Positions 8,423 through 16,992 of a DNA stretch of 64,000 nt are shown here, piece by piece. Origin of the DNA: Planctomycetota bacterium (GTDB lineage: Bacteria > Planctomycetota > Phycisphaerae > Phycisphaerales > UBA5793); the NCBI GenBank assembly GCA_013112555.1, contig JABFGK010000001.1, positions 1,152,581-1,216,580 on the forward strand. The letters run 5' to 3'. The notes below the pieces were generated by a model. That model ran no database searches, was not told the DNA's origin, and was given only the letters and a program-made list of their open reading frames with translations. The translations under genes were made by a program, and so were the position numbers. Position 1 is the stretch's first letter, and every line of letters begins with the position of its first letter.

Positions 8423-9501
8423 TCACAAACTTCCTCTCGAATCAGGGTCGAACCGTGATGGTGCGGTGTTGCAGTGGTGTCAGCGGTGGGAATGCAGCGC
8501 AGTCGGATGCGTGCGGTTGTGCCCGGTGTGTCGTCATTGTTGCCGATTTCGAGTTCGCCCCCGTGTGCTTCGACAATCTTGTGTGCAATGGACAGCCCCA
8601 GGCCCGTGCCGGCTGCCTTGGTGGTAAAAAACGGGTTGTACATGGAGTCGAGGCAGTCGTCTGACAGGCCGACGCCATTGTCCTGGATTTCAAAGGTGAT
8701 CGTTGGGACCCCGTCGCCTGCCCCGTGGCCACGATCGGTCGTCGGTTCCCCGGCTTCGTTCCATTCGTCCGGACTCGTCACACCGTAGCAGAGGCGGCAC
8801 AGGACGCGCCCGTCAGAGTCTTCGACGGCCTCCAGGCCGTTTCGAATCATGTTGACCAATGCCTGTTGCAGGAGGGTCGGGTCCGCCACGAAGTCGGCAC
8901 ACTCGGTGAGTTGGCAGAGTGCGTCCACAGAGGCAGCCTGATCGATCTCGATGTCGATTGTCTCGTGGCACAGCGGCATGCACGTGGCAACGGCGTCGCG
9001 CAGAATCCGAAGCGGGTCAACCTGATCGGGGCGCACCTTGATCTCCTTCGAGAAGGTGAGCACATCGGTGACGAACAGATCGAGATCATCGACGGCCTGC
9101 ACAATGCGATGGGCAAGCGTGCCGGATTCGGGTTGCTCCGGTTCGAGGTCTTCGGCGAGCATGCTGGCAAAGAGCCTGATCGAGCCGAGCGGGTTTCGCA
9201 CTTCATGGGCAATGCCGGCTGCCATCTGACCGAGGGCAGCGAGTTCGCGCGAGCGTCGGAGTTTCGCGTTCGTTTCGCGGAGTTCGCCTTTGAGCCGGGC
9301 CACTTCCGCCTGCAGGGTTGTGTGTGCCTGCTGGAGTCGTTCGGTGGCAGCGGTAAAGGCAGCCATGACATCGGCCAGATCGGATGCGGATGGCTGATGA
9401 AGCAGATCGGGGCGCGGGATGTCGTCCAGAGCCGTCGTCGGGGGGGCGTCGGGCGACAGAACGTGGGCCGGAGAGGATGTGGGAGGTGCCGTCGTGTCCA
9501 T
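8419..9501 (-). CDS. Soluble sensor histidine kinase (FlgS-like)
   Basis: This roughly 360-residue kinase has no transmembrane segment, so it senses a cytoplasmic signal. After a Pro/Thr-rich N-terminus there is a coiled coil (about residues 45-85). The HisKA box GIAHEVRNPLGS follows with H99, then an HATPase_c domain with N-box NMIRNGLEAV, G1 box DNGVGL and G2 box GTGLGLS. The ATG at 9501 comes one base after the upstream stop and has AGGGG just before it. It is co-transcribed with the NtrC-type regulator. In epsilonproteobacterial FlgS-FlgR, the kinase monitors completion of the export apparatus. That role here is inferred from context. Confidence 0.9.
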   Translation of the reverse strand: MDTTAPPTSSPAHVLSPDAPPTTALDDIPRPDLLHQPSASDLADVMAAFTAATERLQQAHTTLQAEVARLKGELRETNAKLRRSRELAALGQMAAGIAHEVRNPLGSIRLFASMLAEDLEPEQPESGTLAHRIVQAVDDLDLFVTDVLTFSKEIKVRPDQVDPLRILRDAVATCMPLCHETIDIEIDQAASVDALCQLTECADFVADPTLLQQALVNMIRNGLEAVEDSDGRVLCRLCYGVTSPDEWNEAGEPTTDRGHGAGDGVPTITFEIQDNGVGLSDDCLDSMYNPFFTTKAAGTGLGLSIAHKIVEAHGGELEIGNNDDTPGTTARIRLRCIPTADTTATPHHHGSTLIREEVCE

Positions 9502-9502
9502 A

Positions 9503-10042
9503 TTACCCCTGGTGGTCCACAAACTTGTTGGGTTGGCCGGCATGACGCCCGGCCGTGCTGAATCCGTAGTTCCGATGCGCGGTCTGGCCGGTTGCCACGG
9601 CATTCAACTCGCGTTCGACTCGGTCTTTTGCCTGTCGGAGTGTGTCCTGATCCTCCTGGTCGGACGCAATGATTCGATCGACGGCCCCCTGCACGTCATC
9701 GATCAGCGCGGTGAGTTGCTGTCGTCGTTCCGGGGACATCGCCTGCCAGAGGTCGGACCAGGCTTCCCGGAAGGGCTCAAGCGAGGTGGCAATCTGCAGG
9801 AGTTGATCGATCAGCGTCTGCCGTTCGGCCAGCAGTTCGACGAGTTGGTCGCCCTTGTCGGCAGCCAGGAGTTGTCGCTGCCGGGTACTGCATGACTCGA
9901 GTCGTTTACAGACGTCGCGCTGCCGATCGAGCAGCCGGTTCAGTTCGGTCTCCCACTCAAGCGGGAGATCGGAAGAAGAAGACTGTGTCTGTGAAGATGG
10001 GGTCTGCGACGAGGTCGCGTGTCGCGAGGGTGTGCCGGTCAT
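9503..10042 (-). CDS. FlgN-like flagellar export chaperone
   Basis: This roughly 179-residue helical protein resembles FlgN, the cytoplasmic chaperone for hook-filament junction proteins FlgK and FlgL. Visible support is a long heptad-patterned segment with the FlgN-like run ELLAERQTLIDQLLQI and a short flexible C-terminus. FlgN is weakly conserved, so the call depends partly on position in the flagellar cluster next to the regulatory pair. I choose ATG at 10042 because AAAGGT lies about 7 bases upstream. A longer frame to 10207 has an Arg/Ser-rich, non-natural N-terminus. Confidence 0.6.
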   Translation of the reverse strand: MTGTPSRHATSSQTPSSQTQSSSSDLPLEWETELNRLLDRQRDVCKRLESCSTRQRQLLAADKGDQLVELLAERQTLIDQLLQIATSLEPFREAWSDLWQAMSPERRQQLTALIDDVQGAVDRIIASDQEDQDTLRQAKDRVERELNAVATGQTAHRNYGFSTAGRHAGQPNKFVDHQG

Positions 10043-10146
10043 CCGTGACCTTTCTGATTCGTGTGACTCGCCTGCAGGCGAGGGTCGGCTCCGCCGAGTG
10101 CACATCTGTCTGTTGCTATCGTCCGTTCGGAGTGGGCAGGACGAAG

Positions 10147-12717
10147 TTACTGTTCCATTTTGGCTCCCATGTCGAGTACCGGTGCCCAATCCAGCCATTG
10201 CTCCCACGCCTCGGCACTGAGCAGCCCGCCTTCGAACGCGGTTTCGGGCAGTTCCGCCAACATTCGGCGAGCGAGGTTCTGGGCCGTCCGTGCCTTGTCG
10301 AGTTGATCCTGTTCGGCGTAGGAGGTGATAATCCGAGCCTGGGCGACCAGCGCCGTCGGTTCCCCGCGGTAGCGATCGACGATGAGCGCATAGGTCGCGA
10401 TGGCCTGGTCGTAGTCCTCGAGTTGGAAGAGGCTGTCCGCCTTCCAGAAGTAAGCAAACTTGAGTGACTCTCGTTCGAGCGCGGTCCGTTTGAACGGCTT
10501 GATCTCGTCAAAGCCGTCAATCGCCCTCTGGTAGTTGTCGACAGCCTGGGCGAGATGATCCTGCCACTGACGCTGGAGGCGGCGTTTCTCCGAGTTCGGG
10601 CGGTTGATCTTGAGATCGGCAGCCAATGACTCAGCACTGAGTCGGTAGGCATGGGCGAGTTCATAGTTCAGATGGTTGATGCGCGGGTCATTCGGATAGC
10701 GCTGCACGGCCTCAGTGATTTTCTCGATGGCTCTCGGGTAGTAACTGCTGGTCATATCCGGCAGGCGTGGGAACTCTGCTGCCCGTGCATACAACTGGCC
10801 GAGTTCGATCAGCGCATTGCGAAACTCGGGAGCGGTCGGCCCGAGCGGCTCGTCGGTCCCGGTGGTTTCGGCTGTGGTTTCACCGATGACGAGTTTGAGC
10901 AATCGTTCGGCTTCGATGGGATCGTGCTCATCATGATCTGCCAGGTAGCACCGTGCAAGCGGGACATAGGCCATGTAGCCTTCGGGTGTTGCCTGGAGTT
11001 CGGGATCGTCGATGAGCCGGCGGAACTGGAGGATGGCACCCTGGTAGTCTTCGAGTGCCTGGTAACAGCGGCCGAGCCGATAGACCCCCAGCGCGAGCCG
11101 TGGGTGGTTGACACTGAAGCGGTTGAACTCCTGCAGGCTCTCGACGGCTGCTTCATAGTCCCCGCCGCGGTCGTAGCCTTCGGAGGCAGCCCAGAGTGCA
11201 TCGGCCGTCGCATCCGGGTCAGTCACCTGGAGGACCTGGCTCAGTGATCGCGAGTATTTTCCTGACGACAGGTAGTGCATGCGTGCTTCGAGTTTTGAGG
11301 CTGCATCGAGGCGTGCGAGGATGACTTCGGGGTCCTGCTCACGCCAGTCCGATGGGGTCCCGACGCCCCCGGCAGCGGTCCAGGCAGCGTTCATGACGCG
11401 ATCGCCGAGCAGGAAGTGAGTCGATGCGAGGGAGGACAGGAGCGGAACGGAGACTTCTTCCCGACCTTCGTAGAGCCGTTCGCCGAGTTTGGCAAACCGG
11501 AGTGCCATTTCCGGCATGTCACGTTCAAGCAGCAAGTCGTGCCAGGTCAGCAGGCCGTTGAGCACGGTCGGCGGCATGAGATCGCGACGGTCCTGGTAGC
11601 CGCGCAGCCGGCGCTCGACCATCTGGGTGACGAGTTCGGTGTAGTCGTCCAGCGAGTCCCGGTATCGTTCCATGCGCCCGAGGACGGCCGCCCGCCCATG
11701 CAATGCCGGGAGGGAGGGTTTCGTGCCGGGGTACTCATTGATGACGCGATCATACTGATCGAAGGCCGATTCGATGTCATTGCGGGAATGGGCAATCCGA
11801 CCGAGGATCAGGAGTGCTTCGGCTCGCCGTTCATCGGCCTTTGGAAGTTGCCGCTCTGCGTTCTTGAGGTGTTTGGTGGCCTTTTCAAACTCGCCGAGTT
11901 CGTAGTAGCCGCGCCCGAGCAGCACGTAGAGTTCCGGGAAGGTGTCGATTCCCTCGCTGCGGAGTTGCTGCATCGTGACCAGCAGGCCGTTGATGGCTTC
12001 ATTGACGAAGTCCTGCTCGATCTGGAGTTCGGCCCGGTGGGCGACGGCCCAGACACGATCCTCGGAAGTCAGATCCGGCTCTTCGAGGAGTTTGCTCAGG
12101 AGCATGTACGTTTCGTCGTAGTTCATGTCCGGCAGGTTGAGATTCCGCTCGACGAGCCGTTTGAGCAGATGATGTCGCTTGCTGCTTTCGGTTGTTGGCA
12201 AGGTGTCGTAGTACGTCAGGGCTTCGGGAATCCGGGAGAGCGTGATCAGGGAATCGGCCATGCGGAATGTGCGCTCAGCGCTGAGGCTCAGTTGCAGATC
12301 CTGCGCTGCCTGATAGTCGTTGACGACCTGAGAGAGATTCGCCAGTTCATCACCGCCCTCGGACATCTGCCGGCCATAGAAGAGGTCGGCCCGGACGGCA
12401 TGGAAGGCTGCCAGTTGCTGACTCGTCATCTGGTCGGTGTGGTCTTCGAGGTTTTCGATGAGTTTTCGGCCATCGTCGAATCGTGCCTGATCGATATGGT
12501 TGACGGCAATGATCAGGGTCTCATCGAACTCGTTGTCAGGACGCGACATCATGATCGAGGTCACACTGATGGCCAGCAGGCAGACCGCACCGATGAAGGC
12601 CGGCAGTTGCCAGACTTCGCTCCATGCCGGCATCGCCGAGGGACTCGCCTCTCCCGAGAGGTGAGCGTCGGTCTCAGTGGATTGGTCCGCGGTCGCTTCA
12701 GACACGGCTACCCTCAC
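10147..12717 (-). CDS. Membrane-anchored TPR-repeat protein, function unknown
   Basis: This 856-residue protein has a short cytoplasmic N-terminus, one predicted transmembrane helix at about residues 35-58, and then almost entirely tetratricopeptide-like helical repeats. Several TPR signatures are visible, for example GRGYYELGEFEKATKHLKNA and RLGRCYQALEDYQGAI. Such domains scaffold protein complexes. It stands first in the minus-strand flagellar run, about 100 bases upstream of the FlgN-like gene, so it may be co-transcribed. No catalytic domain is visible. A periplasmic scaffolding role is possible but not demonstrated by sequence. Confidence 0.8.
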   Translation of the reverse strand: MRVAVSEATADQSTETDAHLSGEASPSAMPAWSEVWQLPAFIGAVCLLAISVTSIMMSRPDNEFDETLIIAVNHIDQARFDDGRKLIENLEDHTDQMTSQQLAAFHAVRADLFYGRQMSEGGDELANLSQVVNDYQAAQDLQLSLSAERTFRMADSLITLSRIPEALTYYDTLPTTESSKRHHLLKRLVERNLNLPDMNYDETYMLLSKLLEEPDLTSEDRVWAVAHRAELQIEQDFVNEAINGLLVTMQQLRSEGIDTFPELYVLLGRGYYELGEFEKATKHLKNAERQLPKADERRAEALLILGRIAHSRNDIESAFDQYDRVINEYPGTKPSLPALHGRAAVLGRMERYRDSLDDYTELVTQMVERRLRGYQDRRDLMPPTVLNGLLTWHDLLLERDMPEMALRFAKLGERLYEGREEVSVPLLSSLASTHFLLGDRVMNAAWTAAGGVGTPSDWREQDPEVILARLDAASKLEARMHYLSSGKYSRSLSQVLQVTDPDATADALWAASEGYDRGGDYEAAVESLQEFNRFSVNHPRLALGVYRLGRCYQALEDYQGAILQFRRLIDDPELQATPEGYMAYVPLARCYLADHDEHDPIEAERLLKLVIGETTAETTGTDEPLGPTAPEFRNALIELGQLYARAAEFPRLPDMTSSYYPRAIEKITEAVQRYPNDPRINHLNYELAHAYRLSAESLAADLKINRPNSEKRRLQRQWQDHLAQAVDNYQRAIDGFDEIKPFKRTALERESLKFAYFWKADSLFQLEDYDQAIATYALIVDRYRGEPTALVAQARIITSYAEQDQLDKARTAQNLARRMLAELPETAFEGGLLSAEAWEQWLDWAPVLDMGAKMEQ

Positions 12718-12887
12718 AGTTGGCGTACCATGATCAGGGCCTCATCGTCGATGAGGCTGCGCATCGGATTATCGGCACAACAAACCGGCTTCCTGTAGCC
12801 GATAGCGGCTTGACAGGCAATTCCGGCGCGTTCTCTGCTATCATCATCATCGGGATTCGATTCCTGCATCAACAGAACGTGATCTGC

Positions 12888-13688
12888 ATGACTATTGAAC
12901 ATGATTTACAATTATTTGCCCAGGCTGAGATTGATCTGGCTCTGGTCGGTGAGTTGAAGTCCGGCAAGGAGGCGACGGTGAGCCTCGTTCGCCGCGGGGA
13001 CGACCTGCTGGCACTGAAGCACTACCGGCCGATGCGGGGTCGGCATTATGCCAATACCGCCAAGTATCGGGAGGGGCGGTTCATGAAGGCCCGGGACGCA
13101 CGGGCGTTTGTGAAGCGGTCAGCCTGGGGCCGCCAGGTGGCCCAGGGCTCGTGGATTGCAGCCGAGTACCAGATGCTCCGGCGATTGAGCAAGCACACGG
13201 GTCGGGTGCCGAAGCCGGTGGCGCAGGCCGGGACCAGCATTCTCATGGAGTTCATCGGGGATGCACCGGGTTCGGACTGCCCGGGGCCGAGACTGATTGA
13301 CGTGGAGCCGAATGCGACCCAGACCAAGCACATCCATGCCGTGACCATGCAGGCCATCATTATGATGATGCGGCTGAACATCGTGCATGGTGATCTGTCG
13401 CCGTACAACCTCCTGATCCGGACGGAGGCGGGGAAGGGCTCGAATCCGGAGGCCGTTCGACTCGAGCCCTATGTGATCGACTTCCCACAGGCTGTTGACC
13501 CGCGCAGCAACGGGGCCGCACGCGAGTTGCTCGAGCATGACATTACAGAGGTGACGTCCTACTGCCGCAAGTTCAATCAGGATGTGTCTGATCATCAACT
13601 GGCTGAGCGATTATGGAAGGCATTTGAGGAGGGGATGCTGCAGCCACCCACCGACGAGACACCTTCAGAGCAGCAGGGGCCGGTATGA
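12888..13688 (+). CDS. RIO-like atypical serine/threonine kinase
   Basis: This 266-residue protein has the RIO kinase layout. A short P-loop substitute (ELKSGKEATVSLV) lies near the N-terminus, with the ATP-anchoring lysine in LALKHY. The catalytic loop is VHGDLSPYNLL, and the metal-binding aspartate is in VIDFPQAVD. These match RIO-family motifs (HxDLSxxN and IDxPQ). RIO1/2 act in ribosome maturation in archaea and eukaryotes; bacterial members are less understood. I choose ATG at 12888 because homology begins there, although no strong Shine-Dalgarno is visible. It is transcribed divergently from the TPR gene across 170 bases. Confidence 0.88.
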   Translation: MTIEHDLQLFAQAEIDLALVGELKSGKEATVSLVRRGDDLLALKHYRPMRGRHYANTAKYREGRFMKARDARAFVKRSAWGRQVAQGSWIAAEYQMLRRLSKHTGRVPKPVAQAGTSILMEFIGDAPGSDCPGPRLIDVEPNATQTKHIHAVTMQAIIMMMRLNIVHGDLSPYNLLIRTEAGKGSNPEAVRLEPYVIDFPQAVDPRSNGAARELLEHDITEVTSYCRKFNQDVSDHQLAERLWKAFEEGMLQPPTDETPSEQQGPV

Positions 13689-13701
13689 GGTGGGCTACCC
13701 G

Positions 13702-14202
13702 TCACTCGCATCGGTGCTGGTGCGCCCCATGTTTCCGGAGCCAGTGTTCCCAACTCTTCCCGGCAGCAGCGTCGCGCCCACTGAAAACGATCAGGCGGAT
13801 ATCGGCGCATCGAATCGTGATGCGGTTGCCGTCGGCGTCGGGGGTGATCAGGCGTGCCGTCGAGTCGGTCGGCGGTTCGACGATGCGCCGGTCGAAGAGG
13901 TAGCCACGATGTACGGTGCCATCGGCGAGAGTGATTTCGACGTCGCCTCGGTATCGGAATGCGGCCTCGACGGCTTCCAGCAACGTGTCGGGCGAGTTGA
14001 TCGTGACGCTCAACCCCCGGGTGGGTGATTGGATGGCCGCCGAATCCTGTTCGGAGTCGTCTGCCGATTCGGTCGTGCCTTCGTGATCGTGCTCGCTAGC
14101 GTTCCGTTTGTCAACGATATCGAGCAACTCGTCGAGTGAGCGCTGCAATGAAGGATCGTCGGCTGGGGTGTGATTCGTCACGAGGTGGGGGTCCGGAATC
14201 AC
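13702..14202 (-). CDS. Conserved-looking hypothetical protein, 166 aa
   Basis: I do not recognise a named family. The N-terminal 65 residues are acidic and disordered-looking (EHDHEGTTESADDSEQD). The C-terminal 100 residues look folded and beta-rich: a segment reading YRGDVEITLADGTVHRGYLF suggests an Sm-like or small beta-barrel strand pair, and it ends SGRDAAAGKSWEHWLRKH. Its ATG overlaps the stop of the upstream 104-aa gene by 4 bases (ATGA), and both follow a response regulator. A shared operon and function are therefore likely. Confidence 0.65.
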   Translation of the reverse strand: MIPDPHLVTNHTPADDPSLQRSLDELLDIVDKRNASEHDHEGTTESADDSEQDSAAIQSPTRGLSVTINSPDTLLEAVEAAFRYRGDVEITLADGTVHRGYLFDRRIVEPPTDSTARLITPDADGNRITIRCADIRLIVFSGRDAAAGKSWEHWLRKHGAHQHRCE

Positions 14203-14513
14203 GAGAATGAAAAGACACGCCCGGAATCCGGGTCCATGAGTGTCCAGTCGCAGCCTCTGGCGATACGTTCCACGACGGGCCAGCCCATGCCTTCGTCGCC
14301 GATCGAGACGAGCAACTGGGTGACTTCGGGTCCGGTCATCGGCATCTGGATCGTGAGGCCCGGGCCGAACATGACCTCCCCATTGTCGACTTCGGGGGAG
14401 GTGTTGTATTCGGCCAGCGCCTGGTAGACGTCTGAGCGTTGTCCCAGTGGAATCATGGCTCCGGTGGGCTCACCGTCGGTGACACCGCCTTCGTACTTGA
14501 CAAACAGGAGCAT
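14199..14513 (-). CDS. Small hypothetical protein, 104 aa
   Basis: No known family is recognised. The protein reads as a compact alpha/beta domain with no signal peptide or membrane segment. It contains FGPGLTIQMPMTGPEV near the middle and ends LMDPDSGRVFSFS. The ATG at 14513 lies far from GGAG. A GTG at 14522 would be spaced 9 bases from the same GGAG and may be the true start, giving three extra residues. It sits between a response-regulator gene (49-base gap) and the 166-aa gene (4-base overlap). Confidence 0.6.
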   Translation of the reverse strand: MLLFVKYEGGVTDGEPTGAMIPLGQRSDVYQALAEYNTSPEVDNGEVMFGPGLTIQMPMTGPEVTQLLVSIGDEGMGWPVVERIARGCDWTLMDPDSGRVFSFS

Positions 14514-14562
14514 ACGGCTGGGCACTGGATCACTCTCCGGTATGGTGGGAACGGAATGGCGG

Positions 14563-15048
14563 TTAGTCCGCTTTCTCTTCTTCGGGGTCCTCTGACTTGG
14601 CAGCCTTGGCGCGTTTGGACCCGGCGGCCGACTTCTTGGAGCCCGACTTTCTGACTTTGCTTTCACGTTCGAGCAAATTCGAGGTTTCCTCGACCAGATG
14701 GGGCAGTGACATCGGCTTTTGCAGGTAGAGGTCGGCCCCGAGTCCCTGGGCAAAGTCCTTGTGTCGTTTCCCTTCGTTGGCTGTGATCATGACGATCACG
14801 GGAGAGTCCTCGTACCCCTTGATCTTTTCGATCACGAGGAAGCCGCTCCGGCCCGGGAGCATCATGTCGAGAATGACGGCATCGGGCTTTTCCTCGAGTG
14901 CGAGGCGGACGGCACTATTGCCATCACCACAGGTCAGCGTCTGTGCCCCTTCGGAGCGGAACGCGACCTCGACGCTCTCTCGGATATCCGGATCGTCATC
15001 GACGATGAGAATCCGACGGTCTTCCAGTAATCCTCGACTCGCTGCCAT
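14563..15048 (-). CDS. CheY-type response regulator with a charged lysine-rich tail
   Basis: This 161-residue protein is a single receiver domain (about residues 10-128). It has the acidic pair in IVDDDPD, the phosphoacceptor aspartate in ILDMMLPGRSG, and the conserved lysine in LQKPMS. There is no output domain. Instead the last 32 residues are Lys/Ser/Ala-rich, turning Glu/Asp-rich at the end (SKKSAAGSKRAKAAKSEDPE), which could bind nucleic acid or be intrinsically disordered. The ATG at 15048 has AAGGAG at good spacing. It is divergent from pgi and leads a three-gene operon with two small unknown proteins. Confidence 0.88.
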   Translation of the reverse strand: MAASRGLLEDRRILIVDDDPDIRESVEVAFRSEGAQTLTCGDGNSAVRLALEEKPDAVILDMMLPGRSGFLVIEKIKGYEDSPVIVMITANEGKRHKDFAQGLGADLYLQKPMSLPHLVEETSNLLERESKVRKSGSKKSAAGSKRAKAAKSEDPEEEKAD

Positions 15049-15235
15049 AAAAAGTGCTCCTTGACGACGGTGTGCGGCCGGCCGTCCTGTAGTCGTGCGG
15101 TGTATGGTATACCCGGGTACGTGCTTCTGTCGCATCGGTTCAGATTCAGTTCTCCGGGGGCGTTTTGAGGATTCCGACGCCGATCCGCGGCTGGAATTTG
15201 CTTTGCTCGTGTCGTTTTGTCTACGCTTGGCCACT

Positions 15236-16711
15236 ATGACATCGACACACGATTCAGGCACAGGCGACCGGGGCATCCCGGCATCAATTACCGTTGACCT
15301 CCGGAACTGCATGAGCAATCGGATCGGGCCGGAGCACGGGCTGTCGGGCGATTCCTGGGCTGGCCTCTGTTCCAGGCTGGGTGCGCTGACGGATCAACTG
15401 CGTGAGACTCAGGCTGCGGGCAGCCTGCGGTGGCGCGATCTGGTGCGTTCGCCACTCTCGGAGGAGCATGTGGACCAGGTTTCGGAGGTGGCCGATCAGG
15501 TTCGGGCGTATTACGCGGAATCGGCGCCGGGCGGTCGGTGCAAGCACATGGTCGTGCTCGGGATCGGCGGTTCGGCGCTGGGCAATATCGCACTCCAGGC
15601 GGCCCTGCGACCGCAGACGCACAATCTGACATCGTGCAAGTTCAGACCCGGGCCTCGTTTGTACGTGATGGATAACGTGGACCCGGCTCTGGTGGGTGAC
15701 CTGATGCTGCAGTTGGAGCGGGCCGATCCGGGATTGCAGCACACGATGGTCAACGTGATTTCGAAGTCCGGCGAGACGGCTGAGACGGCTGCCCAGTTTC
15801 TGATCTTCCGCGACTGGCTGCGTCGCCATCTCGGGGCTGAGCGGGCCGGCCGTCATATCGTGGCGATCACCGATTCCTCACAAGGGACGATGCGGGCGAT
15901 CGTCGATCGCGAAGGGTATCTGAATCTGCCGGTTCCGGATGGTGTCGGCGGGCGGTTCAGCGTCCTGTCCCCGGTCGGGCTGTTCAGTGCCTGCATGGGC
16001 GAACTTGATATTGCCCACCTGCTGGCCGGGGCAGCGGACATGGATCGTCAATGCTCGGAATCGGATCCGCACAGAAACCCGGCGGCTCAGTTGGCCGGGA
16101 TGTTGATTGAGTTTGCGACGAATCGAGGCAAGCCGAATCATGTGATGATGCCGTACTCGAACAGTTTGTACATGCTCGCCGACTGGTATCGTCAACTGTG
16201 GGCTGAGTCGCTGGGCAAGCGGATTGATCTCGACGGCCGTGAGGTGTTTGCCGGCGCGACGCCGATCAAGGCGTTGGGGACCACGGACCAGCACTCACAG
16301 GTGCAGTTGTATCGTGAAGGGCCGAATGACAAGGTCATCGGTTTTGTTGAAGTCGAACGATTTGCCCACGACGTGACGATTCCGAGTGGGCTGGGGGTTG
16401 AGGCACTGTCATACCTGGAAGGCAAGACGCTGGGGACACTGCTCAATGCTGAGAAGCGGGCCACGGAGTATGCGCTGGTGGAGAGTAATCGGCCGAACTA
16501 CACGATCCGGATGCCTGAGATTTCCGAATACACCGTCGGGCAGTTTCTCATGCTATGGCAGGTGGCAACGGCCTATGCCGGGCTCCTGCTCCATATTGAT
16601 GCCTATGACCAGCCGGCCGTGGAAACGGGGAAGGTAGCGACGTTCGGGTTGATGGGGCGACCGGGGTATGAACAATGGGCCGAGAAGGTGGACAAGTCAC
16701 TCGGTGGGTAA
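15236..16711 (+). CDS. pgi: Glucose-6-phosphate isomerase
   Basis: The enzyme interconverts glucose 6-phosphate and fructose 6-phosphate in glycolysis and gluconeogenesis. The roughly 491-residue protein has the SIS-fold phosphosugar motifs VLGIGGSALGN and VISKSGETAETA, the PGI signature-like GGRFSVLSPVGLF, and the catalytic-loop segment TDQHSQVQLYREGP. I choose ATG at 15236; the frame upstream to 15095 is Arg/Cys-rich and unlikely to be translated, although the Shine-Dalgarno at 15236 is weak. The length resembles bacterial PGIs of 450-550 residues. Confidence 0.95.
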   Translation: MTSTHDSGTGDRGIPASITVDLRNCMSNRIGPEHGLSGDSWAGLCSRLGALTDQLRETQAAGSLRWRDLVRSPLSEEHVDQVSEVADQVRAYYAESAPGGRCKHMVVLGIGGSALGNIALQAALRPQTHNLTSCKFRPGPRLYVMDNVDPALVGDLMLQLERADPGLQHTMVNVISKSGETAETAAQFLIFRDWLRRHLGAERAGRHIVAITDSSQGTMRAIVDREGYLNLPVPDGVGGRFSVLSPVGLFSACMGELDIAHLLAGAADMDRQCSESDPHRNPAAQLAGMLIEFATNRGKPNHVMMPYSNSLYMLADWYRQLWAESLGKRIDLDGREVFAGATPIKALGTTDQHSQVQLYREGPNDKVIGFVEVERFAHDVTIPSGLGVEALSYLEGKTLGTLLNAEKRATEYALVESNRPNYTIRMPEISEYTVGQFLMLWQVATAYAGLLLHIDAYDQPAVETGKVATFGLMGRPGYEQWAEKVDKSLGG

Positions 16712-16722
16712 GGACAGTTGCC

Positions 16723-16956
16723 ATGCCTGTATATGAGTACATCTGTGAAGCGGACGGCACGACCGTTGAGTTGCTGCGCGCGATGAGTGAGGCCGATGAG
16801 CCGGTGCCCGATCCAGATGGGAAGGGCCGGCAGTTCGTGCGCAAGCATTCGAGTTTTGCGGTCGGCAACTCGCCGGCAGCCGGTTCGGACGTGTGTGCAG
16901 CGGGCATTCCCGGTGGCTGTGGGTCCGGGTGCGGGTGCGGGCACGGGCATGGGTGA
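16723..16956 (+). CDS. FmdB-family-like small protein lacking the usual zinc ribbon
   Basis: The 77-residue protein starts MPVYEYICEADGTTVELLRAM, which matches the FmdB/YcaQ-type regulatory protein N-terminus (MPxYEYxCxxCG). The second cysteine of the first CxxC knuckle is replaced (C-E-A-D), and the CPxCG knuckle in the middle is absent. The C-terminus instead has a Cys/Gly/His-rich tail, CGSGCGCGHGHG, that could bind metal. AAGGA precedes the ATG by 8 bases. It begins 11 bases after pgi and may be co-transcribed. Function is unknown even for canonical family members. Confidence 0.75.
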   Translation: MPVYEYICEADGTTVELLRAMSEADEPVPDPDGKGRQFVRKHSSFAVGNSPAAGSDVCAAGIPGGCGSGCGCGHGHG

Positions 16957-16992
16957 TGCGGGCGGGGGCGTGCGCGTGATGCGGCAGTGGGT

